Positions 1-9,218 of a stretch of DNA of 64,000 nt are shown in pieces (the stretch's first letter is position 1; each line of letters opens with the position of its first letter). Position numbers and translations under genes: made by a program. This DNA is from Sphingomonadaceae bacterium. Lineage in GTDB: Bacteria > Pseudomonadota > Alphaproteobacteria > Sphingomonadales > Sphingomonadaceae. The stretch lies in NCBI GenBank assembly GCA_021732525.1, contig JAKFUU010000002.1, forward strand, positions 25,053-89,052, read 5' to 3'. The notes beneath the pieces were generated by a model. That model was given only the letters and a program-made list of their open reading frames with translations, was not told the DNA's origin and searched no databases.

Positions 1-3000
1 CTTGCTATCGGGGCGTAATTTTGCGGTCGCGCCCAATTTTGCGGCATAGGCCAGCAAACCGGGGACGTTGGGCGGATTATCATCATGGAAACTGACCAAG
101 GTGCCGCGCGCGCCGACCTCGATCTTGGCGACGCCCGCGGCAATCGCATTTTGCTTGATTTCAATCAGCCTTAGCAGATTTTTGGTGGGCGCGGGGATTG
201 GGCCAAACCGGTCGGCAATTTCGGCAGCCAAACCGTCAATTTCCTGGTCATTTTCCATGTCATTCAACCGCCGATATAACGCCATCCGAACCGAAAGATC
301 GGGAACATAATCATCGGGTATCTGAATGGGCGCATCGATGGTAATTTGAGGACTGAAAGCATCGCGGGGCCGCGCAATACCGACGGCATCGGCCTTTGCC
401 GCGATAATCGCATCCTCCAGCATCGATTGATACAGCTCAAAACCGACCTCCTTAATATGCCCCGATTGTTCGTCACCCACAAGATTGCCCGCGCCGCGAA
501 TATCGAGATCATGGCTGGCGAGTTGAAAGCCAGCACCCAAGCTATCGAGATCGCCCAGCACTTTCAGCCGTTTTTCGGCGGTTTCGGTCAGCGCTTGATT
601 GGCCGGGGTGGTCAGGTAGGCATAGGCGCGGGTTTTCGACCGGCCCACCCGCCCGCGAAGCTGATAAAGCTGTGCCATGCCAAATTTCTGGGCGTGGTGG
701 ATGATGAGCGTATTCGCGCTCGGAATATCCAGCCCGCTTTCGACGATGGTGGTCGACAGCAGCACATCATAGCGTTTTTCATAAAAAGCGCTCATCCGGT
801 CCTCGACCATGCTGGCGGACATTTGGCCATGCGCGGTGATCGATTTTACCTCGGGCACCATTTCGCGCAGATAATCTTCAATCGCGTTCAAATCGGAAAT
901 GCGCGGCACGACGAAAAAGCTTTGTCCGCCGCGATAATGTTCGCGCAGCAATGCCTCGCGCAGCACCACCGGATCCCACGGCATCACATAGGTCCGCACG
1001 GCAAGCCGGTCCACCGGCGGGGTTTGGATGACCGATAGTTCGCGCAGGCCCGACATCGCCATTTGCAAGGTGCGCGGGATTGGCGTTGCGGTAAGCGTGA
1101 GCATATGAACGTCGGTTTTGAGCGCTTTGAGCCGTTCCTTATGGACAACGCCAAAACGCTGTTCTTCGTCAACGATAACAAGGCCCAATCGCTTAAAATC
1201 AAGAGATTTTGTCAGCACCGCATGGGTGCCAATGACGATATCGACACGGCCATCTGCCAATCCGTCGCGGGTGGCGGCGGCCTCCGCCGATGGCACCAAC
1301 CGGGACAGACGGCCCAGATGCAAAGGCAGATCGCCAAATCGTTCGGCAAAATTGCTATAATGCTGCCGCGCAAGCAGGGTGGTCGGCGCGATAATTGCCA
1401 CTTGATAGCCGGCCATGGCCGCCGCGAAGGCCGCGCGCATCGCAACCTCGGTCTTGCCAAAGCCGACATCGCCGCACACCAGCCGGTCCATCGGCTTACC
1501 CGACGCCATATCGCCGAGTACTTCGGCGATAACCCGTTGTTGATCGTCGGTTTCTTCGTAAGGAAAACGGTCGACAAAGCGGGCGTAGGCGGGGGGATCA
1601 ACGTCGATAACGGCGCCGGCGCGCAATGCCCTTTGCGCGGCGGTGTTCAACAAGTCATGCGCGATGGCGCGGATGCGTTCTTTCAGCTTTGACTTGCGCC
1701 TTTGCCAGGCTTCGCCGCCCAGCTTGTCGAGGCTGGCATGTTCGCTGTCCGAACCATAGCGCGACAAAATGTCGATATTTTCGACCGGAACAAACAGCTT
1801 GTCGCCGCCCGCATAAGTCAGCGCGACACAGTCATGCGGGCTATTGCCCACGGTAATCGAAATCAGCCCTTCATAACGGCCGATGCCATGCTCCATATGC
1901 ACCACCAAATCGCCGGGCGACAGCGCGGCAAGTTCGGCAAGGAAAGCATCGGCGCTTTTTTTGCGCCTTGCACGGCGCACCAACCGGTCGCCCAGCATAT
2001 CCTGTTCGCTGATCAAGGCGATATCGCGGCTGGAAAAACCATGGTCGATTGCCAAGACAATCATCGCCGCCTTGCCCCGTGCGGATGCGCCCAGCGCCGA
2101 TTGCCAGCTTTCCGCCTCGACCAATGGCGGTGCTTTATGATCGGCAAGCAAACCTTTCAACCGGTCCCGCGCACCGCGTGAATAGCTGGCGATGATGGTT
2201 TTTTTATCCTGTAGGGCGAGCGCGTTTAGATGCGCCGCCACCGCCGCATAAATATTTGCTTTTTGCGCGCGTTCGGGGGTAAAATCGCGCGCCGCTTCGA
2301 TGCCGAAATCGATGATCTGCGCGCTTTCCGGTTGGCGGAATGGTGTCAATAAATGCGCCGGTGCAGCGGTAAAGCGTTGCTCGGTTTCCTCCGCCGTCAA
2401 ATATAGCATATCGGGGGGCAGCGGCCGGTAGCTGCCCGGTTGCGTCGATGCGGCGCGCAGCCGGTTATCATAATAATCGGCAATGGCGTCAAAGCGCGTT
2501 TGCGCCGCCGCCGGAGTGGCGGCATCGCGGATGACCAGCGCATCGCCGCCAATATGATCGAATAATGTTTCCATCCGCTCTTCAAATAACGGCAGCCAAT
2601 GATCCATCCCCGACAGCCGCCGGCCTTCCGAAATCGCCTGATACAGCGGATCACCGGTTGCGGCCGTGCCAAAACGATCGCGATAATGGGTGCGAAATCG
2701 CCGGATCGAATCGGCGTCCATCATCGCTTCAACCGCCGGCAAGATGTTAAAATGATCAACCGGCCCAATCGTGCGCTGCGTTTGCGGATCAAATTGGCGC
2801 AGGCTTTCAATTTCATCGCCGAAAAAATCGAGCCGCAGGCCATAATTGCTGCCCGCTGGCACCAGATCGACAATGCTGCCCCGGATCGCAAATTCCCCGG
2901 CATCCGATACGGTATCGACGCGGAAATAACCGTTGGTGATCAGCAATTCGGCGAGCCTGTCGCGGCTGATCGATCGACCCGCCGCCAACCGCTCGCCGGT

Positions 3001-3375
3001 TTGGCGTATGCGAAAGGGCGTGACCAGCCGCTGGATAACCGCGCCGATGGTGGTGAGCAGCAGTTGTTTGGCCCCCGGCGGCTGTTGCAGCGCTTGCAGG
3101 GTGGCCATCCGCTGCGCGGTTATCGCCAGCGACGGTGAAGCACGGTCATAGGGCAGACAGTCCCAGGCCGGAAATTGCAATATTTCCAGCTCGCTGGCAA
3201 AATAAGGCACGGCATCTGCCACCGCGCGCATGGCGGCATCATCCGATGCGATGAACATCGTTCGGCCTATCGCTGCGCGTGCCAAATCGGCGAGCAAGGA
3301 GGGCGTGAAGCCGGCGGGCACGGATGCGAGGGTCAGCGGCGCTTTTGCGCGGATTATGGCGTGTAAATCGGGCAT
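1..3375 (-). CDS. mfd: Transcription-repair coupling factor Mfd (3' end cut by window)
   Basis: Mfd is an ATP-dependent translocase that removes RNA polymerase stalled at DNA lesions and recruits UvrA. The minus frame is open from an ATG at 3375 to the first base, 1125 codons; the family is usually about 1150 residues, so only the extreme C-terminus is missing. The N-terminus (MPDLHAIIRAKAPLTLA) and the segment LEILQFPAWDCLPYDRASPS match the UvrB-homology region. Walker A reads CGDVGFGKTEVAMRAA near 1470-1500, and the motif II box IVDEEQRFG lies near 1150-1185. It sits 7 bp downstream of sdhE, probably in one transcript. Confidence 0.95.
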   Translation of the reverse strand, partial: MPDLHAIIRAKAPLTLASVPAGFTPSLLADLARAAIGRTMFIASDDAAMRAVADAVPYFASELEILQFPAWDCLPYDRASPSLAITAQRMATLQALQQPPGAKQLLLTTIGAVIQRLVTPFRIRQTGERLAAGRSISRDRLAELLITNGYFRVDTVSDAGEFAIRGSIVDLVPAGSNYGLRLDFFGDEIESLRQFDPQTQRTIGPVDHFNILPAVEAMMDADSIRRFRTHYRDRFGTAATGDPLYQAISEGRRLSGMDHWLPLFEERMETLFDHIGGDALVIRDAATPAAAQTRFDAIADYYDNRLRAASTQPGSYRPLPPDMLYLTAEETEQRFTAAPAHLLTPFRQPESAQIIDFGIEAARDFTPERAQKANIYAAVAAHLNALALQDKKTIIASYSRGARDRLKGLLADHKAPPLVEAESWQSALGASARGKAAMIVLAIDHGFSSRDIALISEQDMLGDRLVRRARRKKSADAFLAELAALSPGDLVVHMEHGIGRYEGLISITVGNSPHDCVALTYAGGDKLFVPVENIDILSRYGSDSEHASLDKLGGEAWQRRKSKLKERIRAIAHDLLNTAAQRALRAGAVIDVDPPAYARFVDRFPYEETDDQQRVIAEVLGDMASGKPMDRLVCGDVGFGKTEVAMRAAFAAAMAGYQVAIIAPTTLLARQHYSNFAERFGDLPLHLGRLSRLVPSAEAAATRDGLADGRVDIVIGTHAVLTKSLDFKRLGLVIVDEEQRFGVVHKERLKALKTDVHMLTLTATPIPRTLQMAMSGLRELSVIQTPPVDRLAVRTYVMPWDPVVLREALLREHYRGGQSFFVVPRISDLNAIEDYLREMVPEVKSITAHGQMSASMVEDRMSAFYEKRYDVLLSTTIVESGLDIPSANTLIIHHAQKFGMAQLYQLRGRVGRSKTRAYAYLTTPANQALTETAEKRLKVLGDLDSLGAGFQLASHDLDIRGAGNLVGDEQSGHIKEVGFELYQSMLEDAIIAAKADAVGIARPRDAFSPQITIDAPIQIPDDYVPDLSVRMALYRRLNDMENDQEIDGLAAEIADRFGPIPAPTKNLLRLIEIKQNAIAAGVAKIEVGARGTLVSFHDDNPPNVPGLLAYAAKLGATAKLRPDSK

Positions 3376-3382
3376 TTCAGGC

Positions 3383-3667
3383 CTAATATTGTGCCTTTAA
3401 CCCGGCAGGTAATTTTATGAAATCCAGCCGGCATAATCTTTCCATCATTGGTCCTAAAAAATCTTCGGGCGGCAGGGCAGTTCCCAATGCCCAGGCCATG
3501 ATATCGACATCTTGTTCCTCCAGCAGCCGTTCGAACCAGACGAAATCATCCGCGTTCCATTCATGATGATAGCTTTCGAAAAAACCGCCGATCATGGCAT
3601 CGGCCTCTCGCGTGCCGCGGTGGCCGGCGCGATAACGCAATTTGCGGATATAGGCATCTGCATCCAT
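3383..3667 (-). CDS. sdhE: Succinate dehydrogenase assembly factor 2 (SdhE/YgfY family)
   Basis: This 94-residue protein is the size of the SdhE family, which promotes covalent attachment of FAD to the flavoprotein subunit of succinate dehydrogenase in the cytoplasm. The signature RGTRE (about residues 17-21) matches the conserved RGxxE motif that contacts the flavoprotein, and the acidic WFERLLEEQDVDIMAW segment is typical of the fold. It lies 7 bp upstream of mfd and is divergent from recG, whose start is 51 bp away, so one short intergenic region must hold promoters for both directions. The mfd-sdhE-recG order is common in alphaproteobacteria. Confidence 0.93.
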   Translation of the reverse strand: MDADAYIRKLRYRAGHRGTREADAMIGGFFESYHHEWNADDFVWFERLLEEQDVDIMAWALGTALPPEDFLGPMMERLCRLDFIKLPAGLKAQY

Positions 3668-3718
3668 GGGATGTCTTTCTGGCGTCGATGGAATTTTGGT
3701 TTATAGCGGTCGTTAGCC

Positions 3719-5794
3719 ATGCGTCCCGATATACTCAATCCTCTATTTGCCGAAGTTCGCGCGATGCAAGGTGTCGGGCCAAAGCTGGCCAAGCCTTTGG
3801 AACGGCTGGGGCTGGAGCGGGTTAAGGATCTGCTCTATCATTTTCCGGCGAGCTGGACCTACCGCAAGCCAGCCGCCTTGCTCGACATGGATGACGTCGG
3901 CCAGAATATCATCATCCGCCTGATCATCGCCGAACATCGCGGCGGCAGCAGCCCGCGCGCACCCACGCGAATATTCGCCAGCGATGCCGAGGGCAATTAT
4001 GTCACGCTGACCTTTTTTGGCCGCAACGGCGGCTGGGCGCGCAAGCAATTGCCGCTTGGTGAAGAGCGGATCATATCGGGCAAGCTGGAACGCTATGGCG
4101 ATGAGCTGCAAATTGTGCATCCCGACCATATTGAGCGCATGGATAGCGGCGATCGGCCCGGTTTGGCGGAACCCATTTATCCTTTGTCGGATGGCATAAC
4201 CAGCCGCCGGCTGGGGCAATTGATTGGCGATGCGACGACGCGAATGCCCGCTTTGCCCGAATGGATCGAGCCGAGCCTTTTGGCGGCGCGGGGCTGGAGC
4301 GATTGGCAAACATCGCTGGCCGCCGTTCACCGGCAAGATAGCGAAATGGCCCGCGACCGATTGGCTTATGATGAACTGTTCTCGGGCCAACTGGCGATGC
4401 GGCTGGTCCGCCGAGCGATGGACCGCCGGGTGGGTGCAGCGGTAAAGGGCGATGGCCGGTTAACCGGCTTGCTTCGGCTTCCCTTTGACCTGACGGGCGC
4501 GCAAAAACGGACCATAGCGGAGATTGAGGGCGATTTGGCGCAATCGCGCCCGATGTTGCGCCTGCTTCAGGGGGATGTCGGATCGGGTAAGACGATGGTT
4601 GCCCTTATAACATTGCTGCGCGCGGTTGAGGCGGGCTTTCAGGGCGCGTTGCTGGCCCCGACGGAGATATTGGCGCGGCAGCATTTTTCGGGCCTCCAGC
4701 GGCTGTTATCGGGTCTTCCGGTGAATATCGCGATTTTAACCGGGCGCGACAAAGGCCGCGCGCGCGAATCGACCCTGATGGGTCTGGCCGATGGCAGCAT
4801 CGACATATTGATTGGCACGCATGCGATATTTCAAGAGGCGGTGCAGTATAAAGCGCTCGCCGTCGCGGTGATCGATGAGCAACATCGTTTTGGCGTGTCG
4901 CAGCGGCTCATGCTGTCGCGCAAGGCCAAGGGCGTGCCGCATCTGTTGGTGATGACGGCAACACCCATCCCGCGCACGCTGGCGCTGGCCTGCTACGGTG
5001 AAATGGACAGCTCGCAACTGGATGAGCTGCCGCCGGGGCGCACGCCGGTGGAAACGCGCGTCATGTCCGCTGAGCGCCTGACCGAATTGATCGACGCGGT
5101 GGGACGGCATTTGGCGCTGGGTAAGCAAGCCTTTTGGGTTTGCCCGCTGGTCGAGGAAAGCGAACATAGCGACCTTGCCGCCGCGCAGCAGCGCGCGGAG
5201 CAATTGCGGCTGCGTTTTGGCGATGCCGTGGCGCTCGTGCATGGCCGGATGAAGGGCGCGGAAAAAGATGCCGTTATGGCAGGCTTTATCGCTGGAAAAA
5301 CGCGGCTGTTGGTGGCGACAACGGTGATCGAAGTGGGCGTAGATGTGCCCAACGCATCGCTGATGATTGTCGAGGCGGCGGACCGGTTTGGCTTGGCGCA
5401 GCTCCACCAATTGCGCGGGCGGGTGGGGCGCGGCGCGGAACAATCCATATGCTTGCTGGTGCGCAGCGCGAATATTGGCGAAACGGCGGCGGCGCGGCTC
5501 AAATTAATGCGCGAGACCAACGACGGATTCCGCATTGCCGAGGAAGATTTGAAATTGCGCGGCAGCGGGGAGCTGCTCGGCACAAGGCAATCGGGGGACC
5601 GGCCGTTTCGCATCGCGACCGGCGAACAGGTGCGCCGCTTAATCGGTATGGCGTCGGATGATGCGCGGTTGCTGCTGGAAAGCGAAAATGGCGGTGATGC
5701 GGATGGATTGGCGGGATCAAGGGGCCAGGCGGCCCGAATTGTGCTTTATCTATTCGAACGCGACGCGGGTATTGCCACTTTGCGCAGCGGTTAA
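3719..5794 (+). CDS. recG: ATP-dependent DNA helicase RecG
   Basis: RecG is a superfamily 2 helicase that remodels stalled replication forks and branch-migrates Holliday junctions. The 691-residue product has the family length. An N-terminal wedge (OB-fold) domain carries the start motif MQGVGPKLAKPLERLGL. It is followed by Walker A GDVGSGKTMVAL (about residues 285-297), the Walker B/motif II variant IDEQHRFG, motif III MTATPIPRTLAL and motif VI QLRGRVGRG. Its stop overlaps the stop of the convergent PilZ gene: the four bases TTAA at 5791-5794 contain both termination codons. Confidence 0.97.
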   Translation: MRPDILNPLFAEVRAMQGVGPKLAKPLERLGLERVKDLLYHFPASWTYRKPAALLDMDDVGQNIIIRLIIAEHRGGSSPRAPTRIFASDAEGNYVTLTFFGRNGGWARKQLPLGEERIISGKLERYGDELQIVHPDHIERMDSGDRPGLAEPIYPLSDGITSRRLGQLIGDATTRMPALPEWIEPSLLAARGWSDWQTSLAAVHRQDSEMARDRLAYDELFSGQLAMRLVRRAMDRRVGAAVKGDGRLTGLLRLPFDLTGAQKRTIAEIEGDLAQSRPMLRLLQGDVGSGKTMVALITLLRAVEAGFQGALLAPTEILARQHFSGLQRLLSGLPVNIAILTGRDKGRARESTLMGLADGSIDILIGTHAIFQEAVQYKALAVAVIDEQHRFGVSQRLMLSRKAKGVPHLLVMTATPIPRTLALACYGEMDSSQLDELPPGRTPVETRVMSAERLTELIDAVGRHLALGKQAFWVCPLVEESEHSDLAAAQQRAEQLRLRFGDAVALVHGRMKGAEKDAVMAGFIAGKTRLLVATTVIEVGVDVPNASLMIVEAADRFGLAQLHQLRGRVGRGAEQSICLLVRSANIGETAAARLKLMRETNDGFRIAEEDLKLRGSGELLGTRQSGDRPFRIATGEQVRRLIGMASDDARLLLESENGGDADGLAGSRGQAARIVLYLFERDAGIATLRSG

Positions 5795-6114
5795 CCCCGC
5801 CGCGGCGCCACGCTTTTCAGCAAATCCATGAAATCGGGCAGGCGAATCACCCTTTCAAATTGGAAACCTGCGCGATTTTCAACCGACCAGATAAGATGTG
5901 CTTCGATCCGGCCAACAACCGGTAAGCGCAATTCCACCCGGTCGCCGCGATCAAAGTCGGCATTGTTGTCAATCATAAATCCATGCGCGGAAATATTGAT
6001 GATATGCACTTTGCGGTCACCATATATTTTGCTTTCGACAATTACCTGATAATCGGCACGATGACGGGCCGCCCTGCGGAGGTCGTAATCATCCATTTCT
6101 ATTGCATGGGCCAT
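5791..6114 (-). CDS. PilZ domain protein, putative c-di-GMP receptor
   Basis: A 107-residue single-domain protein. The PilZ signature is visible as RRAARHR (the RxxxR c-di-GMP motif) near residues 13-19 and NISAHGF (the D/NxSxxG motif) near residues 40-46. PilZ proteins bind c-di-GMP and alter partners controlling motility, polysaccharide or the cell cycle; no partner is encoded next to it. It is convergent with recG and overlaps it by four bases. An alternative start is the internal ATG six codons in (MDDYDLRR). Confidence 0.85.
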   Translation of the reverse strand: MAHAIEMDDYDLRRAARHRADYQVIVESKIYGDRKVHIINISAHGFMIDNNADFDRGDRVELRLPVVGRIEAHLIWSVENRAGFQFERVIRLPDFMDLLKSVAPRRG

Positions 6115-6176
6115 ATTTGCGAGCGATCCCTTATTTATCTAGAGTCCCGTTTGACACAAATTTACCAATAAACAGT

Positions 6177-6211
6177 AAAAAACGGGCGATAAATGTATAA
6201 TTTATCTCGCC
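6177..6211 (-). terminator. Rho-independent terminator of tyrS
   Basis: On the minus strand, GGCGAGATAAAT pairs with ATTTATCGCC across a short loop (one bulge) and is followed by CGTTTTTTACTG. The tyrS TAA stop lies inside the left arm, so the hairpin begins within the last codons of the gene. The T run after the stem fits an intrinsic terminator. Confidence 0.65.
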
Positions 6212-7437
6212 GGAAATTTCAACAAACCATGCTTTTTCTTGCCAGCCGAAATTTTGACAGGGTCAGATTGCGCCGCAATGGCGTGGTTTTCATCACTCAC
6301 CATTACGCCGTCGACTTTGGCACCGCCGCCGCCGATCAAACGGCGCGCTTCTTTTTTGGAGCTAACAAAATCCAGCGCGAGCAAGGCATCGATGATCCCA
6401 ATATGGCCTGCGTCAATTTCCGCCGATGGCAATTGCCCCCCTGACGCACCATCCGCGAATGTTTGCCTTGCGGTTTCGGCGGCGGCATTGGCCGCATCGA
6501 TACCGCGCGCCATCGCGGTGGCGGCATTGGCCAAGGCAATTTTGGCCTCGTTAATCTGCGATCCTGGAAGATTTTCCAGCCGCTCGATCTCGCGGGTTGG
6601 CAATTCGGTGAATAATCGCAGGAATTTGCCAATGTCCCGGTCATCGCTATTGCGCCAAAATTGCCAATAATCATAGGTTGGCAGGAAATCCTCATGCAGC
6701 CACACCGCGCCATTAACGGTTTTGCCCATCTTCGCGCCATCCGCCGTTGTGATCAGCGGGCTGGTGATTCCGAACAGCTCGGCTCCTTCCATCCGGCGGG
6801 CAAGGTCGATGCCGTTGACGATATTGGACCATTGCTCCGACCCGCCGCATTGCAATCGGCACCCTTCGCGGCGGTAGAGTTCCAAAAAGTCATAGGCTTG
6901 AAGAATCATATAGTTAAATTCAAGGAAGGAGAGCGATTGTTCGCGGTCCAACCGCTGTTTCACCGCGTCGAGCGTCAGCATCCGGTTGATCGAAAAATGC
7001 CGGCCCGCATCGCGCAGGAAGGAGATATAACCCAGCCCATCGAGCCAATCGGCATTGTCGATCATGATGGCATCGGTTGGCCCGTCCCCAAAGGTCAAAA
7101 ACCGTTCAAAGATCCTCAAGATCGACCGTTTATTGCTTTGAATTGTGGCGTCATCCAGCATCGGCCGCGCCTCGCTTTTGTCGGAAGGATCACCAATTTT
7201 GGTCGTGCCGCCACCCATGATAACGATGGGCTTATGCCCTGCCGCCTGCAACCGGCGCAGCGTCATAATCTGAACCAAGCTGCCAACATGAAGCGATGGC
7301 CCGGTGCAGTCAAATCCGATATAGGCCGGAATGCACTGTTTTTGCGCCAGAGCATCCAGCCCTTGCGCATCGGTCGTCTGATAAATATGGCCGCGTTCTT
7401 GCAAGAGACGCATTAAATCGGATTTAAATTCGGTCAT
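6202..7437 (-). CDS. tyrS: Tyrosyl-tRNA synthetase
   Basis: A class I aminoacyl-tRNA synthetase charging tRNA-Tyr, 411 residues from the ATG at 7437 (MTEFKSDLMRLL). A longer frame from 7473 exists, but its extra 12 residues are unlike the family and run into the upstream divergent gene. The HIGH motif is HVGS (residues 50-53) after GFDCTGPSL. The KMSKS motif is KMGKT (GAKMGKTVNGAVW), a common TyrS variant. The C-terminus carries an S4 RNA-binding domain (DALLALDFVSSKKEARRLIG). It is divergent from the DOMON-like gene, 28 bp between starts. Confidence 0.96.
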   Translation of the reverse strand: MTEFKSDLMRLLQERGHIYQTTDAQGLDALAQKQCIPAYIGFDCTGPSLHVGSLVQIMTLRRLQAAGHKPIVIMGGGTTKIGDPSDKSEARPMLDDATIQSNKRSILRIFERFLTFGDGPTDAIMIDNADWLDGLGYISFLRDAGRHFSINRMLTLDAVKQRLDREQSLSFLEFNYMILQAYDFLELYRREGCRLQCGGSEQWSNIVNGIDLARRMEGAELFGITSPLITTADGAKMGKTVNGAVWLHEDFLPTYDYWQFWRNSDDRDIGKFLRLFTELPTREIERLENLPGSQINEAKIALANAATAMARGIDAANAAAETARQTFADGASGGQLPSAEIDAGHIGIIDALLALDFVSSKKEARRLIGGGGAKVDGVMVSDENHAIAAQSDPVKISAGKKKHGLLKFPAR

Positions 7438-7465
7438 GCCGCGCTGACTACAGGAGGATGAGCAA

Positions 7466-8011
7466 TTGAACAATATACAGAAACTGGTTTGTCACCCCAA
7501 TATGCCGGGAAAGGGCGTTGATTCGATCGACGTGCAAGTCACGCTCAAACCCGGCGGGCGGCTTTGGATGCGGTATCATATCGCATGCGATCCGGCGCAT
7601 GTGCAGCTATCGGACCCCGCCGATCCGCTGCGCACCGATTTTTTATGGCACCGCACCTGTTTTGAAACATTCATCACGCGCGGCGGGCAAAGCCAGTATA
7701 TCGAATTTAATTTTTGCCCGTCAAGCCGCTGGGCCGCTTATCAATTTACCGATTACCGGAAAGGCGCGGCGGATTTGCCGGTGGAGGAGGCGCCCGCGAT
7801 CCACCTTGACCTCAGCGAAACGCATATCGCGATCGAAGCCGATGTCTTGCTGCCCGAATCATGGCGCGACGGACCGATGATGATGGGTATCACCACCATT
7901 ATCGAGGATGAGGAGGGAACGCTGTCTTATTGGGCATTGGCGCATCCGGGCGACAAGCAGGAGTTTCATGACCGCAGCTGTTTTATCCACCCGTTGCAGG
8001 CAGCGGAATAG
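7466..8011 (+). CDS. DOMON-like domain protein
   Basis: A 181-residue soluble protein without signal peptide or membrane segment. The sequence (LWHRTCFETFI, YIEFNFCPSSRWAAYQF, LSYWALAHPGDKQEFHDRSCF) matches the DOMON-like/CBM9-like family that in sphingomonads precedes DUF1343 genes; its substrate is unknown. The start is probably TTG at 7466, because AGGAGG at 7452-7457 is 8 bp upstream and no in-frame ATG has comparable spacing; the next ATG is at 7502. It ends 3 bp before the namZ start, so the two are probably co-translated and may act on the same glycan, which is inference. Confidence 0.75.
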   Translation: MNNIQKLVCHPNMPGKGVDSIDVQVTLKPGGRLWMRYHIACDPAHVQLSDPADPLRTDFLWHRTCFETFITRGGQSQYIEFNFCPSSRWAAYQFTDYRKGAADLPVEEAPAIHLDLSETHIAIEADVLLPESWRDGPMMMGITTIIEDEEGTLSYWALAHPGDKQEFHDRSCFIHPLQAAE

Positions 8012-8014
8012 ATT

Positions 8015-9217
8015 ATGAAATTCGGAATTGATCGGCTGATCACCGAACCCTCGCTCCGCGCCGATCTGGCGGGGAAGCGGGTTGCCTTGCTCGCGCATCC
8101 CGCGTCGGTGACCGAAAATTTGGTGCATAGTCTTGACGCCTTGGCGGCGCTTGATGACGTCAACGTCACCGCCGCTTTCGGCCCGCAACACGGAATGCGC
8201 GGCGACAAGCAGGATAATATGGTGGAGACACAGGATTTCACCGATCCCATCCATCAGATACCGGTTTTCAGCCTCTATGGCGAGGTGCGCCGTCCGTCCG
8301 GGCAGATGATGAGCACATTTGACACGGTGCTGATCGATATGCAGGATCTGGGTTGCCGGATTTACACCTTCATCACCAGCTTGCGCTATATGCTGGAGGC
8401 CGGCGCAGCGCATGGCAAATCGGTATGGGTGCTGGACCGGCCCAATCCCGCGGGCCGCCCGGTCGAGGGACTGATATTGCGCGAAGGATGGGAAAGTTTC
8501 GTCGGCGCGGGCGCGATGCCGATGCGCCACGGGCTGACGCTGGGCGAGATGGGCCATTGGTTCATCGATCGGCTGGGCTTATCGGTTGACTACCGCGTCA
8601 TTGAAATGGAAGGGTGGCAGCCGGCCCCCGGCTATGGTTGGCCAACGGACCGAATTTGGATCAACCCCAGCCCGAATGCGCCCAATGTAACCATGGCGCG
8701 CGCTTATGCGGGCACCGTGATGGTTGAAGGTGCGACGCTAAGCGAGGGCAGGGGCACCACCCGGCCGCTGGAGATATTTGGCGCACCCGACATTGATGCG
8801 CGCCGGGTGATCGCGGAAATGCAAAGCTTCGCGCCGCAATGGCTGCATGGTTGCATCTTGCGCGAATGCTGGTTTGAACCCACTTTTCACAAACATGCTG
8901 GCAAACTGTGCCACGGCGTTCAAATTCATTGCGAAGGGCCAAGCTACCGGCATGACGCCTTTCGGCCATGGCGGCTGCAAGCGCTGGCTTTCAAGGCGGT
9001 GCGGCGGCTTTATCCCGATTATCCGCTTTGGCGCGGCAAGGATTTTAAATATGAATATACCAACGATATGCTGGCCATCGATGTGATCAATGGCGGCCCG
9101 TTGCTGCGCGAATGGGTCGATAATCCCGCGTCAACCGCCGATGACCTTGATGCCATCACGATTCCCGATGAGGATGCGTGGCGGGCGCAGCGGCAGCCGT
9201 TTCTGCTTTATGGATAG
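8015..9217 (+). CDS. namZ: DUF1343 / NamZ-type exo-beta-N-acetylmuramidase
   Basis: A 400-residue member of the DUF1343 family, whose Bacillus representative NamZ removes terminal MurNAc from peptidoglycan fragments during cell-wall recycling. Visible family blocks are LLAHPASVT, FGPQHGMRGDKQDNM, MQDLGCRIYTFITSL, VLDRPNPAGR and EGATLSEGRGTTRPLE. No signal peptide is evident, which would suit a cytoplasmic recycling role, but I cannot exclude export by another route. It follows the DOMON-like gene by 3 bp and is convergent with the VWA gene with a single base between stop codons. Confidence 0.82.
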   Translation: MKFGIDRLITEPSLRADLAGKRVALLAHPASVTENLVHSLDALAALDDVNVTAAFGPQHGMRGDKQDNMVETQDFTDPIHQIPVFSLYGEVRRPSGQMMSTFDTVLIDMQDLGCRIYTFITSLRYMLEAGAAHGKSVWVLDRPNPAGRPVEGLILREGWESFVGAGAMPMRHGLTLGEMGHWFIDRLGLSVDYRVIEMEGWQPAPGYGWPTDRIWINPSPNAPNVTMARAYAGTVMVEGATLSEGRGTTRPLEIFGAPDIDARRVIAEMQSFAPQWLHGCILRECWFEPTFHKHAGKLCHGVQIHCEGPSYRHDAFRPWRLQALAFKAVRRLYPDYPLWRGKDFKYEYTNDMLAIDVINGGPLLREWVDNPASTADDLDAITIPDEDAWRAQRQPFLLYG

Positions 9218-9218
9218 C